Assembly: GCA_963082975.1 (NCBI GenBank)
Contig: OY720344.1
Coordinates: 33,038,033 to 33,102,032 of the forward strand
Direction: 5' to 3'
Length of the DNA stretch: 64,000 nucleotides
Source: Labia minor
Taxonomy: Eukaryota; Arthropoda; Insecta; Dermaptera; Spongiphoridae
A model generated the notes under the pieces. It saw only the letters and a list, made by a program, of their open reading frames with translations. It did not search any database and was not told where the DNA came from. Every line of letters starts with the position of its first letter. Position 1 is the stretch's first letter. Positions 11,901-24,523 of this stretch are shown here, piece after piece. The translations under genes were made by a program, and so were the position numbers.

Positions 11901-13849
11901 CAATAACCATTATATTATTTTAATAACACTTGCCTTGCCATTGACTTAGGAACATTCCTTAGGTCGACACACTCCATTTTTTTTTCAAACTTATATTTGG
12001 CCTTCGCTTCCCTCCCACTCCCATCTTCCTTCTCAGTATCAAATGATTTCAAATTGATAAAATTAACTGTAAAAGATATTTTTAAAGGATTAAATTCCAT
12101 CATTGCATGAGTTGTATCACTATATAAATACATTTTAATAATTATCTAATTAGTATTTTTAATTTATCCATTGTGCTACTTCAGTTTTGATTCTGAATCA
12201 TTTTTGATATCAGAAGAACTACTTAAATTTTTTGTTATCATATCTTTAATAAATGTTTACCATAATATAGGAATACATAATATATTTTGAATCATTTTAT
12301 TTTATTAATATGTATAATATTTCCAATTATGGTAATCCATTAGATTATTAATTATATTATGAGATGATAATTTTTATAATATTTATCATTTTTATAAACT
12401 ATTTTATGATTTGAATTTTTACAAAAAATACTAATTTAATTTATTAATTGAATTAGTATTTAACTATAGCTAACACAAATACATTATCACCTTTTAAATT
12501 TATTCTCCTAATTTTTTATAAATTTTCAAAAAATAGTATTCTTTTTCAATTTCACCCTCTATTGTTTTGAATGATTTAAATTAAACAATAATTAAACTTT
12601 TTTTTGAAAATGTCAAATATATTTAAAAATAATTAATTTAGATTCTTTAATTTAATATAAGTATCTTATTTTGTCTAATTTAACTCGGTCAAGAGTCCTA
12701 AAATTATGAAATAATAAATGAATCCGTTATCATAAAATTACCGTAAGTAAAATATTTAAATTTTCCACTAGTCCAAAATATTATGAATATATTTTATATT
12801 CATTTCCAAACGGTACTTTCTTTTTTCTGAAAAATTGTTTGTTTTTTTTTAATTTTTCAATCACAAAGAAACTAATGAATTTATCTATTCTAATTTTATG
12901 AAAGCAAAGAAGTAAAATGCATGTAATTACTCTTCATATTTATTAAGTTTTCTCCTTAGAATTACTTTATGATTATATATATTTAAATTATCATTTCCCA
13001 AGGTTCTATTTATCTACTCAGGCTAGCTAGATAAATGAAAGGGTCCTTTGAATTTGAAACTTGAATCTTGTTTCAAATATGTAACTAGAGATTGAATTTT
13101 AATGACGTCATATTAAAAATAACTAACTTTTTAGTAAAATCTTGGATTATTTATTAAGATTATTGATCCACTTAGTCATAATTGAATAGCAATCTCATAT
13201 ATATTTAAAAAAAATTCTGGTTTTACAAGGGAAATGAAATCTTAAATATTTCATCGGAGCAATAATAATCGGTTAAATAATATTTTTTTATAAGTTATCT
13301 AATCAAGTATTTGCTAATCTTATTTTTTTCTTGGTAACCCTTTTTTGGATTTATAAATAAAATCGTAATACAAGCAAATTTCTGTTAGTATTAAAGAATT
13401 ATTTTGCACTTATTTCTAAAAAAAAATTGATTTGAAAGAATTATGTGATTGACTTCGTTCAGCTATCCTATAGCAAAAAAAAACAGCGTAATAAGTCTTA
13501 AATTGCGCCCGGTTATTGGAAAAGTAGCATAAATTTAAAAATCGTCTCTAATTTCAGTCTTCACTCATTTTTGGGTTTTTTAACAATTTTTTGAAAATAA
13601 ATTTGCTTCTAATTAATGATTAGATATAGATTAATATTTAGAATTCCTAGATCACTTTGGAAATTTAGAAAGTTCAATAATTTTTCATTTTATTTTACTT
13701 TTTCAGGTCTTCTTTAATTTTTACTTATTTAGATTCTTTAAAACACTCATACACATTTTTAATCAAATAGATTGAATTGGACCAAATTATCAATATTTTT
13801 TATTTGTCTTCTCATCAATAAAATTAATTCTACCAAGAGCAGACTTATC

Positions 13850-14110
13850 AATAACGAAGGGGAGGGGTTGCCTCTCCGAGATAGGAATGACTCTCAAAGA
13901 AAATGAGCCGTTGGTCTAATCACATGCGAATGAATGAGCTGTCCTACATGTGCCACGTCTCCATTTTCCTCTTCGTCAGCAGCCCCTCGGCTGTTTGATC
14001 GTCTTTGAGTAGTTGACTCAGCCTCGTGTCTGGGTTAGAGGCGCCTGATGCCTCGTGGCTTTGTTTTCGATAAGCCCTTCCCTTTCACTGCACTCCCTTC
14101 TTTTTTTCTT
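13850..14110. other. GC-richer island in intron, function unknown
   Basis: A CG-containing patch with sequences such as GACTCAGCCTCG stands out from the flanks. No ORF, splice-site pair or inverted repeat is convincing. Candidate intronic regulatory element. Confidence 0.3.
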
Positions 14111-17100
14111 TATCAATGTTGAAACAAAACTGTATATGAACACGTGTAGGAAGGTTCTTGTCTTTTGTTAAAAATTAATTCCATCTTATTCCAGCTGAAA
14201 TCACTTAAAAGTGATGATACAGATTTTTCTGGTTAAAATTAAATTAATTTTATTAGAAAACATAAATGTACATTTTATTAATTTGAATTTACTTCTGACC
14301 GGAAATTGTCAAAGCATCTGTTTCATACTCGGATTACATAGTTTACATCCTTCTTTATATGATTAGCTTAATCACTAAATAAATAATTGAAAATAGTATG
14401 AATACTAGGCGTTATTTGAACACATGTATATTATACCACTTATCAGAATCTATTTTTTTTTAATGATCACATTACATTATAAGTTTTGCTTTTATTTATT
14501 AATTGAAATAGAATAGGTTCTCAATAACTTCGATATACTTATAACGCTCAATAGTATTATTTATCATCATAGAATGAGATCATTATACTTGCTTTTATTT
14601 GATGCACTTTTTAAAAGTATTTATTAAGCTTCTTTCAGTCACACATTCTTTAAATGCGAAATTTGCCATTCTCTCCTGGTAATTCAATTTATATTATAAG
14701 GTATTAGCTAAATCCATCTATAAAAAAGAAATAAATTTACTTAAAGTATTTATGAAATATTATATACGTAAAGATATGTAATATAATATTTATTTATCAG
14801 CTAGTAATCTTAATCATACTATTAAGCGATTTTCTCTGAATATTTTACAAAAGAATGACTTGACAAATATCTTCATATTATTAAATTATTCATTTTTAAA
14901 CTAACCTTCAAAAGTTAAAACCTATCTATTATTTTATCTTAAAACTATGATAAACCATGTATTCCATTGAAGTTAAACTTGAACAATATTAAATCCCCAC
15001 TAAGCCTGAAATTTATGCAACCGGTTGCACTCAAACTTATATTTGAATAGCAAACAATGCATATTTTTAATACAAATGAATAACATATGTGAATATTTAA
15101 TAACAAACTAATACTATACAATAATTTTATTGATATATTTTTTTTTAATTGCATTGATAATATTATTCTATAATTATTTTTTTATTAAAGGATGAGGCTA
15201 GTTAGAGATGACAAAAACTTTCGAGTTCATTAGCCCCGTACAGATAGGTAAATATAATTACATTATGGATTATAATTTCATTCATTAATAATAATTTAAA
15301 TGGGTAAAATTTCATTTATATATTTTATATTATTTTCTAAAGTATTATTTATATTTTTATATTTTAAATGTTTCATTTAATGAAATTCTTATTTATAATA
15401 ATAATTATAATTTAATTATTCCTATGAATATTTTGCTCTTTAATTATATTACCATTTAAAATTTATCTTCGTTAAAATTTCTTATTCAAATATTAACTAA
15501 AATAACATAAATTTAAAACAATCATAGTAACAATAATACTATCTGAAGCGTTGTAATCTTGGTGGTAATTTATAATATTGTCCCTTATTCAATTTCTAAT
15601 TAATTGATTTGACTAATTTCTTCTAGTATTTCAAAGAATACAACCTCGGTTTACCATATATAATTTGGAAGTTGCATAACTAATTTATTATTAAATTCTT
15701 AAGTTTTAAAAAATATATTTTAAATATTGTTACACATTCAAGCATATATATTCTCTCATTAACGGGTACATGTTTATTTTGGTATTCAAACTCGTATTAC
15801 TCTATAATTTATAAAGTTTTAAATCAGAAACATTATATATATTTTTCATTAAAATCTTCAAATCGTTTTACGTCTTTAAAAACAAAGTTATAAATTTTCT
15901 TTACAAAACATAAATAAGGATGATTAACGTTGAATTTTAAGTCATTTAACTGTCAGCAAATTTTTAGTCTCTCCTTTGACAAATATTATGTTTAACTATT
16001 TATATAATTCATAAAGATCTAACAGACTGAAAAATTTAATGACTTTAAACAGAATGACGTATCTGCTGCAAATTTGCATAACCCTCTTATCTATTTTGTA
16101 AATCTTATTTGATATATCATCTTCGTCTTCTATTATTTTATTTTTACTTTTTTTTTAATTATATTATTTTATTTAACTAAATTGTCTAGGTATATATATA
16201 TAAATAATGAAAATCCTTATTTGGTATTTAAAATCATTATACAAATTAAATTTTATTTGTTATTGCTTTAACTTTCACTTTCTATAACAATATTTAATTT
16301 CTAGTTCATAAACAAAATTTGGGAAAAATTCCAATGATTTCATATGATTTAATTATTTATCGTCATTTAAATATTTTTCCTTGGTAAAAAAAAATATTTT
16401 TTTTCATTAAAACTTTGCTAAGTTTTACCGATGACACCTTAAAAGCTGACTAGGGCATTTTTTGAAAATTTAATAAACTGGTTTTTTCCTGATATATATA
16501 AATGAATTATTCACTATCGCCTTCAATAAATCCATATGCTAATTATTATGTTATGCGAGTCATCTTTTTCCTCTGTTTTTAATTATGCATTTAATCACAT
16601 GTCCCTGAAAAAAATACTTCTGCGAATTGACTATTTGCAAAACAGATTAGGTATTCCCAGTAATGCCGAGAACCGCTTGTATATAATTGAATCCCACCCT
16701 ACTTATTTAAAAATACAGAGTGAAAAATAATTAATGATAACAAGAAGCATATGCAAGTGCCATATGGCGGCAATTCCATTGCTAAATAGATGCCAATAAT
16801 ATCATCTTTTTTTTTTTATTGTCTTTTAATCAACTCAAATTCCATTTTTCATTCACTTTTGTTTAAGTATATATAAAAATTAAGTTAAAAATTAATTTAA
16901 TAAAGTATAATATATAAAAATATTTCCCCTATTAAACATATATTATATGGAATATATGGTCTATTTTGTATTTACTTTAATATTATAAGTGTAATTTTCT
17001 TCGCATTTTTATAATTGATTAATTAATTATATTTTCAAATGAAAATCTTTTATTAATAATAGAATATAAATCATTTTTTCTGTTATAATTTCTTATTTTC

Positions 17101-17399
17101 TTAACACATTCTCAAAAGATTATTTTAAAATGACCTATTTTAATTCCGAAAATTATATTAGTCACTTTTTAACGGTACTCATATTTGAAATATCTTCTCC
17201 ATGTCTCTATACTTCCACTTTTCATTCTCTCCTAATTCTTTCAAATCTGATTATATATTATCTTTCCATTTCTCGTTTTCTAATTAAACAATCAATATCA
17301 AATATATTAATTTTCCTCTTGCATTATAACTGGTATATACTAATTTGTATCTATTATAATCAATAATTCTAATATTATTTCTGTTTATTTTACTATTAT

Positions 17400-17495
17400 A
17401 TATAAAATATAATTGCAAAATATTGAGTGGATTACTGTAATAAATGATGTAATAAATCGTAATACATAACTTTTTTATTTTATTAAAGTAAACTA
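17400..17495. repeat. Dispersed repeat copy, pair of 1185-1275
   Basis: Shares the ATTGC.AAATATTGAGTGGATTAC core and the TAATAAATCGTAATACATAAC stretch with the other copy. Family unknown. Confidence 0.5.
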
Positions 17496-18270
17496 AAAAA
17501 ATTGTTTAATATAATTTTACCAAAATCAATTAATATATAAGTTTTCTTCTTCCAATTCTTTTTCTCTTCTCAATTTTTATCCCTTTAAATATTAAATTAT
17601 AGTTTTTGTGAATTTAGTGAGGTGTGAACCTTATCTTATCAAGTTTAATAGTTCAGCTCTTTACCATTGAAATACTTACTTGAAAACTTATAATCAAGGA
17701 ATTTGTTTTGACACCAATTCAATTAATTAATTATACTGACTATTCTCAATAAATAAATTTATTTTTTAAATATAATTTAAATTCTGATAATTAAATTTAA
17801 ATTCTTTCTCTTTTTGGTGATATTTTATTAATATTTAAATATAGAATAATATAATTTTTTATTTTTAATCATTCTCAGAGATAATCTTAAAATGATTTTG
17901 ATGTTGAAATTGTTTGCAACGTCCCTGACATTGACCTGGTCAATAATCAACTTGACTTGGTATTTGATTTCATTTTTTTTTTCTGCTGAGGAGACAACCA
18001 AGTGCTTTATAATTTCTTTCTCTGTTTGTTTAATGTCAACCACGTGGCTTATTCAGGATACATGATCCTGTCGGCAAATTTCTGCTTTATGCTGATATTT
18101 TTCAGTATATTACAAGGTTTGGGGAACTATTCTTTTCTTCTGGCCTTTCCCTGACACACGCGCGGATTCAATTTCACTTCAAACGTCAAGATTTCGATTC
18201 TTATTTGCCATTTCTTAAATTAAGTTCATAAAGCTAGAAAAGTAAAATATGACTTTGCCTTTTCTTTTGA

Positions 18271-18331
18271 TGATATTTAACAAATCTCTTTTTTTAAAAA
18301 AAAAGATTTTTTTTTTTTTTGTTAAATATCA
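18271..18331. repeat. 61-bp near-perfect hairpin
   Basis: Arms TGATATTTAACAAA and TTTGTTAAATATCA are perfectly complementary. The interior (AAATCT ... AGATTT with T and A runs) extends the pairing. It could be a tiny foldback element or a hairpin RNA; low complexity makes either uncertain. Confidence 0.5.
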
Positions 18332-18649
18332 CACAAAACAAAATTGTTTAATTATTCCTCTTTCCCAGCCATAATTTACCTATTATGCTAAGTGGAAAAT
18401 TTTTCAATTAAATTATACAATATATGAAGCTTATTTATTTATTCATTCATTTTATTATTTCACATTAATTAAGAATGAAATGAAAACCCAAATTCAATAA
18501 TAAAAGTAGTATTTTCACAAAATGATTGACGTAGGCTTAATTAACATTTACTGTAAGCCGCTTCAATAACACGAAGAAAGTATAATGGACTAAATATTCC
18601 TCCGGTAAAAATATATTCAATTTCATTATTAGCGCTTTAATAAGTTGAC

Positions 18650-19277
18650 CTGTGGCCAGGTCCGAACCGACCGATGGTTTGAAGTAAATTAATTTCCAGC
18701 TACAGAAACAATTTCAAATAATTTTAATATATCTATTAATGTAATAAAAAACAGATATGGATACATAAATAATAAATATAAACATTTTTAATTTTATTTT
18801 ATTTATAATATATATGCAAGACCAGGCTGTGACGTCATGAATGGCTGGATGACGTCATATAATTTTAAATCAAGAAAAAAATAATAAATATGATTTTCCC
18901 GATGATAAAACCAATACAAAGTGCATGATTTGTGGTGATATATAAAAAAATCTCCTCACATGTGAAATTTGGTGTGAACATAACCCTTCCCTTCCTATCG
19001 TCGATCGCTAATACTACCACTTTCGGTTTCCGGATTTGCACCAAAAGTTGATCAATTCATCCCACTGATGCATTAAGTAAATATACCAAATTTCATCAAA
19101 ATCGGTTGAGCCGTTCAGGCTGTACACATCTATACGAACGGACGGACGGACAGACATCATGCTAAAAATACTTTTTTCTGTTAAGAAAATGCATGATTCG
19201 TGGAGATATGTAAAAATCTTCACATGTGAAATTTGGTGTGAAAACAATACCTCCCTTACTATCGTCGGTCGGTAAAA
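18650..19277 (+). repeat. Family B short element, well-preserved copy
   Basis: About 630 bp, starting CTGTGGCCAGGTCCGAACCG and ending TATCGTCGGTCGGTAAA. The two ends share an inverted ACCGACCGA core. It contains two TGACGTCA palindromes, a GGACGGACGGACAGAC run, and the ATTTGGTGTGAA and AAACCGATTTTG-type stretches common in arthropod non-autonomous elements. A near-identical inverted copy lies at 51182-51815. No transposase is encoded. The class is uncertain (Helitron-like or TIR). Confidence 0.85.
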
Positions 19278-20622
19278 ATTACTAATCAAAATATCTAATG
19301 AACATTAGTAGCTCTTTATTAGAGATTAAATATATAATAAATAATATTCCTAAGAGTATAAGGTCATAGAATGCATTTCTTTGGTCCATTAATACGAAGA
19401 ATAGTAAGAAGTTTATTTTTTTGTTTGTGTGTGTGTATAAGAAATCTAAACAAAATCACTCTGTATTTCAGCAGTTCTCGATGAGTTCGAATCTCAGCCA
19501 AGAACGTTTGAGTTTCAAATCGCTACAGAGATAATAATAAATATATTTTTCAATTAATAAAATTGAATATTTGAATATTTGCTATTAAAAAAGAAAAATC
19601 ATAAAATGATTGATAATTTTATAAACCATACGAACCATATCACAACTTTTTTTACTTATCTTCTAATTTATTTATCCAATCAATATTATAATGACTCTTT
19701 GACAGACAATATAGATCTAATTTTTTTAATTAAAAATCACATTTTAAAAATTCACATTATTTTCGTTCAGTCAGAAAATAAGCGAAATTCATTTAAAATA
19801 GACATGGAATGTAATATCTATTTGGTAAATACCTATTATACATATATAATCTATTACATTTTTTGTTTCATTCTTTGTTTTTTTTTTGTTTTTTTTTTCT
19901 GTTCATTTATTTTATGAAAAAAAATGATATTTAATATTCTCTTCTATATATTCCCTTTTTATTCTCCCTTTGTTCATTTTTCATTAAGGTCCATTTGTAA
20001 GATATATAATATATGTATTCTCTTTCCAATGTTGGGATATAGATTGCATATGCAATTCTTCCTCGTTTCCTTGGTTTGGATTCAAAATGGCCTTCATTGC
20101 TCTTTTGCCCGCAAGCATAAAGTGTGCATTCCAACCTTTTGTATCTCTATGTCTAATTATCTATGATCGTCGTGAGTAGGGGCATGGAATGATACATACA
20201 AGATGCTGACCTATTTGTTAAACAACGATTCGCCACACTGGCCCACTTGTTTCATTTTTCATTACTATCTATTTTTATCTTTTGAAATTATACACAGCTC
20301 AATGCTTCCTTCTATCTTTGGTCTAAAATAAAATGAATATATCTCAAATCAAAAATAATACCATACTTTAGTGATCAGATTTTACTCTTTTTATTATTAT
20401 TTTAATAAAAATTAATATTAGAGCAATGATTCTTATTATTTTAAAAAAATAAATATTATAGTATTTGTGAAAGTATGCGAATATAACAAATCAAGGCATT
20501 GACTATTTTAATTGATTTTTGCATGATATATTTTTAATTTTTTAATTATAATTTAATAACCTTATTTAATGTAGTTTTTTCCTTATACTTTAAAAAAAAA
20601 AATCGGGAGTGTCCTCTCCTAG

Positions 20623-21206
20623 ACTTTCCCGCATATAAATAGGTAATTAGGTTATTATTATTGTTTTAACAACAATAAAAATAAACAAACTAATTAATTT
20701 AAATTATAAAGTAAAATGGTTTAACACTATTATATATATTTATAATTTACACCTAACGCTACTTGTATAGGTAAAATGTCACTTCCGGTAGTCGGATCAT
20801 GATGAAATTTGGTATCTGAATTTTTTTCATATTTTTAAATCTATATACAAAAGAAGCAAATATCTCGAAGCAAACTGGTACTTTACTTGAAAGGTAAACG
20901 CAACCAGTGTAGGTAAAGTTCCTTCCGGTTAACCGATTTTGACGAAATTTTGATAGAAATCTACAAACTGTGAATAATATCGGTGTACCAAATTTCGGAG
21001 TCCTAGATTGATTAGTTTCTGAGTAAATTTGCTCACAGACAAACATTACATACATCCATACATACACACACACAGACACACAGACAAATTCGAAAAATGG
21101 TATTTTCCGACTCAGGGAGGTCTAAAACGTCACGATCTATCGAAATCTCGAAGTCGAAATTTTTGACGATTCCAATACTTCCCTTATAAGAAGCATGCGG
21201 GAAAGT
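20623..21206. repeat. Family D inverted-repeat element
   Basis: About 584 bp bounded by perfect 12-bp inverted repeats ACTTTCCCGCAT and ATGCGGGAAAGT. The right part carries ACACACACAGACACACAGAC and a TCGAAGTCGAAATTTTTGACG stretch that resembles the matching part of family C (26403 and 38318). A minus-strand ORF inside it is a by-product. Non-autonomous. Confidence 0.75.
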
Positions 21207-23344
21207 AAAAAAAAAAACAATTTTACTATATTTTATTATAATTAAAAAAAAAGTATGACAATTTTTTTCTTATAATTTATTACATCTTTAGTAATGTATA
21301 ATTTAATTTATATGTCACAGGAGACAAATAGATATCATTATTTTTTACTTAAACAGATTCTCTTAAATTATTTTTATTTTTCAAAATCATATTTTTTATA
21401 GTATTTTAATTAAATTCTTAATAAATATTTCTGTTAAGTGAATAAATAAATTATAACGATAATAATTGGTTTAAATAAAATAGACTTGTTCCACATTTCA
21501 TACATTTTAATGGAATAAGAAAGTTTGAAATTATTTTTGAGGAATTCCTTTTACTTTTCTACCAGACAATTTTATTTAGAAACGTTATTATATTCGTCTT
21601 CTTGGAGTTGAACTTTATATTTTTGGGTCTTAAAACTTCTAATTATAGTATCGAATGAATATGCAGTTGAAGAAAGAGTTCAACATGTGTTTTCCAAATG
21701 CTTGTTGTCTTCACAATTTTAAAACAAAATTGATGTTTATATTTTCTGTTAAAAATTCCAAATGATGATGAATTCTTCAATTAAAATTAAAATTAATTTC
21801 GTATATAATAACCTGGAAAATATTGCTATTTCCAATTTTTTGCTATTATTTAATTATTTTTAAATAAATTATCACCTTGGTCAAATAATACAATAATTGG
21901 ATCAACTAAGAAACTCGAACATCATTTCTTAAGGTTTCCTTCTGTTTCCTATTTCTTTTTTTTCCTATTTATATTAGAATCAACGTCATCTTTTTTACTG
22001 AATCGATTAAACATCTCCAGGTTCCCCCTCGATTCGATAGATTAGGGAAAAATTATAGAAAATTCTATATAAATAGAAGATTTATAAAAATAACATGAAT
22101 AACTTTTACAAATTCTTTATCATTTCTTAAACATAAAGAAAATTACTATATTTATTTAATTGGGAAATTACGTTGTTATTTAAGGTTGAAATTTATCGTT
22201 TATTTTTTTCTTAAATTTAATGACTAATAAATCTTTTAGATTCCAAATCATTCTTAAGTATATTTAATAAAATTTATAAAGAATTATAATATAAGTCCTA
22301 TTTATGAAGTTCTTTAAAATTATAGACATACGAACAAACAACAACAAATGACTTTTATTATTATTAATTTTTTATTAATAAATACAATTGTGCTTTAACG
22401 CAAAATTAATATAAAATCAATTTTAAATAATTATTTATTACTTTAAATAATACTATCCTAGTATAGTATATTAAATACTTCTGGTTATGTTTTAGAAAAA
22501 AAAAATATATATTTGTCTTATCATTAAATTTCTCTAAGTTCTTACACTTATATTAAAAATAATAAAAATATTTTCTTTGATAAACCAAGTAATAAATTTC
22601 CCAAGATTCATTTGAATGAATTTCCCTGATTTCAATATAAATATTTTCTACGCTAAGAGTGGTTATCGAATCAGTTAGACATTTCCTTTTTTTATTAATA
22701 ATGTCCTTTTTTATTTATAAATTGAATTTATTTAATAAAACATTATAAATAATATAAATAAATTATTCATAAAAAAATAGTTATATTATTTCTCGTGAAA
22801 TTCTATCATTACAGCATCCATATCCATAATTATTAATATATAGCTTAAATTTAAAATCTTTTTTTTACATATCCTGGAGTAATTATAAATTCACATAAAA
22901 AAAGAACCTAAGATTAAATTAGATTTTCTTAACATAAATAGCGTTATCTATAGAATGACATGCTAATATACTAAGCTCATGAATAATACAATTTTAATTG
23001 ATTTCTATACTTAGATAATGAAAATCTTTAATATAAAAATTTCTTTATCTATTACAAAAATGAGCCAATATTTTATCAATTTTTTTTAATAGCTCAATAT
23101 TGAGATTCTATTCTATTAGAGAAAATCAAACTATTTTTATATTTTAAATTTATTCAAATATCATTGATAATAGATACGTAGAAATTTTTATTTGTAAGTC
23201 AAATATAATTAACGAATTTAAATTTTTAAAAATACCAACATTTTATATATATGTATATATCTACTTTAATTACTTAATTGATTTATTTATTATCATATCT
23301 TGATATTTATTTATTAGATTTTTACCATAAATATAATTGAATTT

Positions 23345-23386
23345 TTATCTTAATTAATATTTTTTTCTTGTTTGTTTCAGGTAAGT
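23345..23386 (+). promoter_or_regulatory. Recursive splice site (ratchet point) RS1
   Basis: A branch-like TCTTAAT (about 23348), a pyrimidine tract from 23361 and TTTCAG (ending 23380) are followed directly by GTAAGT (23381-23386). This is the juxtaposed acceptor-donor (Y)nNCAG|GTAAGT of zero-length ratchet points described in Drosophila long introns. Splicing exon 1 here would rebuild GTG|GTAAGT for the next step. A second GTAAGT at 23418-23423 could define a transient 37-nt recursive exon (23381-23417). The motif is seen; its use is inferred. Confidence 0.72.
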
Positions 23387-23544
23387 TAAACGTATTTTTA
23401 ATGCATCGTTTTCATTCGTAAGTGTAAATCAAACTATATCGACTTAATATTTCCCTAGAAAATTATAAAAGTATTTATAATCGAAATTCGGTACAAATCA
23501 GCTTTTAGATATTTTTAGTTATTCAGACTGTTTAAAGTTTTCTC

Positions 23545-23645
23545 ACGGCCATTTTGGCGCCCGTAGGTAGTACGATCGAAGGCGCCACGGAGTAGAAGGA
23601 AGCGTAGTTCCCGGGTTCAAGTCCGGCCTGGCAAGGGAATTTTTC
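23545..23645 (+). repeat. Possible tRNA-derived SINE fragment
   Basis: GGGTTCAAGTCC near 23616 matches a Pol III B box inside a GC-rich patch (CGGCCATTTTGGCGCCC upstream, CGGCCTGGC downstream). I could not place a clear A box or fold a cloverleaf, so this is not called as a tRNA gene. Confidence 0.3.
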
Positions 23646-24157
23646 TAGCTGGGGGGTCTACTTGATAAAAAGTTGCGCCTCCGATCAAGAAAATCAATGT
23701 AAATGTTGATAGGACCCGTTCTACTGATCATAAGACACTTAATTCATATAACCTACTTGATAGGCGTTGTCCTTCCGTAGGACGTACAAAAGTCTGAGGT
23801 TTTTTTAGATATTACGATTATATTTTTACAATTTACCAGGTGCGACTGGTATATTTTAGATTATAATATCGAGAAAATGAAGAAGGTACAGGATATTTAA
23901 ACTCAAATGAGAGAAGAATGATTACTCAGAAGCTTATTTATGGGAAAACTAATTAATATATTGTGAGAAAGCGTATGTTAAATAATATAAAATAGGAATT
24001 GGATGAAGATGGCTTAGATGAGAGAGATTCTTAGATGAATTGTGGGTTATTTTGGATTTAGTACCGTCCAAGAGATAAATTGTTCGAGGACTAGCGTCTA
24101 TTAAATAATTTATTTTAATTTTATAAAATATTAAAAGATATAACGATTATTATATAC

Positions 24158-24376
24158 TAGTTGTTCCCAACGTAGGACATACGCCTCACAGAGCAGCAAT
24201 TTGACTGTTAAGGGGGTAATATAAATTGATGAGTGTTCAGAAGTCTATCATTTAGCCTACGTAACAAACAATTAAAACTTTGTAGTATTAAAAATATTGC
24301 ATATGTAATGTAAGGTGACATTTTAAATTTTGAGAAGCTCTGGGGGGACATGACTTAAAAAAGTTGTGAAACACGT
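24158..24376. repeat. Degenerate hAT-like MITE
   Basis: The left end (AGTTGTTCCCAACGTAGG) and right end (AAAAAAGTTGTGAAACAC) resemble the common hAT terminal repeat CAGTGGTTCTCAACCT in inverted orientation. No target duplication could be confirmed and nothing is encoded. Confidence 0.4.
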
Positions 24377-24414
24377 TTATTGTTAATTCTGATTTTCATA
24401 TATATTTAATTAAT

Positions 24415-24523
24415 TTTTATTACATTAATAGATATATTAAAATTATTTGAAATTGTTTCTGTAGCTGGAAATTAATTTACTTCAAACCGTCGGTCGGTTC
24501 GGACCTGGCCACAGGTCAACTTA
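24415..24523 (-). repeat. Family B fragment (one end only)
   Basis: This 109-bp piece matches the end of the inverted family B copy: TGAAATTGTTTCTGTAGCTGG through CCGTCGGTCGG and CTGGCCACAGGTCAACTT. The rest of the element is missing. Confidence 0.8.

Larger units (their letters stand above)
2547..23380 (+). other. First step (20.8 kb) of the proposed 51-kb intron
   Basis: This runs from the exon-1 donor to the first ratchet point. No host coding exon is supported here. Contents listed separately are short inverted-repeat elements, an intact piggyBac, and several GC-richer islands. The rest is AT-rich DNA with chance ORFs. Confidence 0.45.

Noticed and set aside
19014..19289. A 91-codon minus-strand ORF
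   Set aside because: It lies entirely within family B repeat sequence and includes its microsatellite.
20759..21079. A 106-codon minus-strand ORF
   Set aside because: It is a by-product of the family D element.
23605..23640. tRNA gene suggested by GGGTTCAAGTCC
   Set aside because: No cloverleaf or A box could be formed; kept only as a weak SINE candidate. A similar GAGTTCGAATCTC near 19479 fails likewise.
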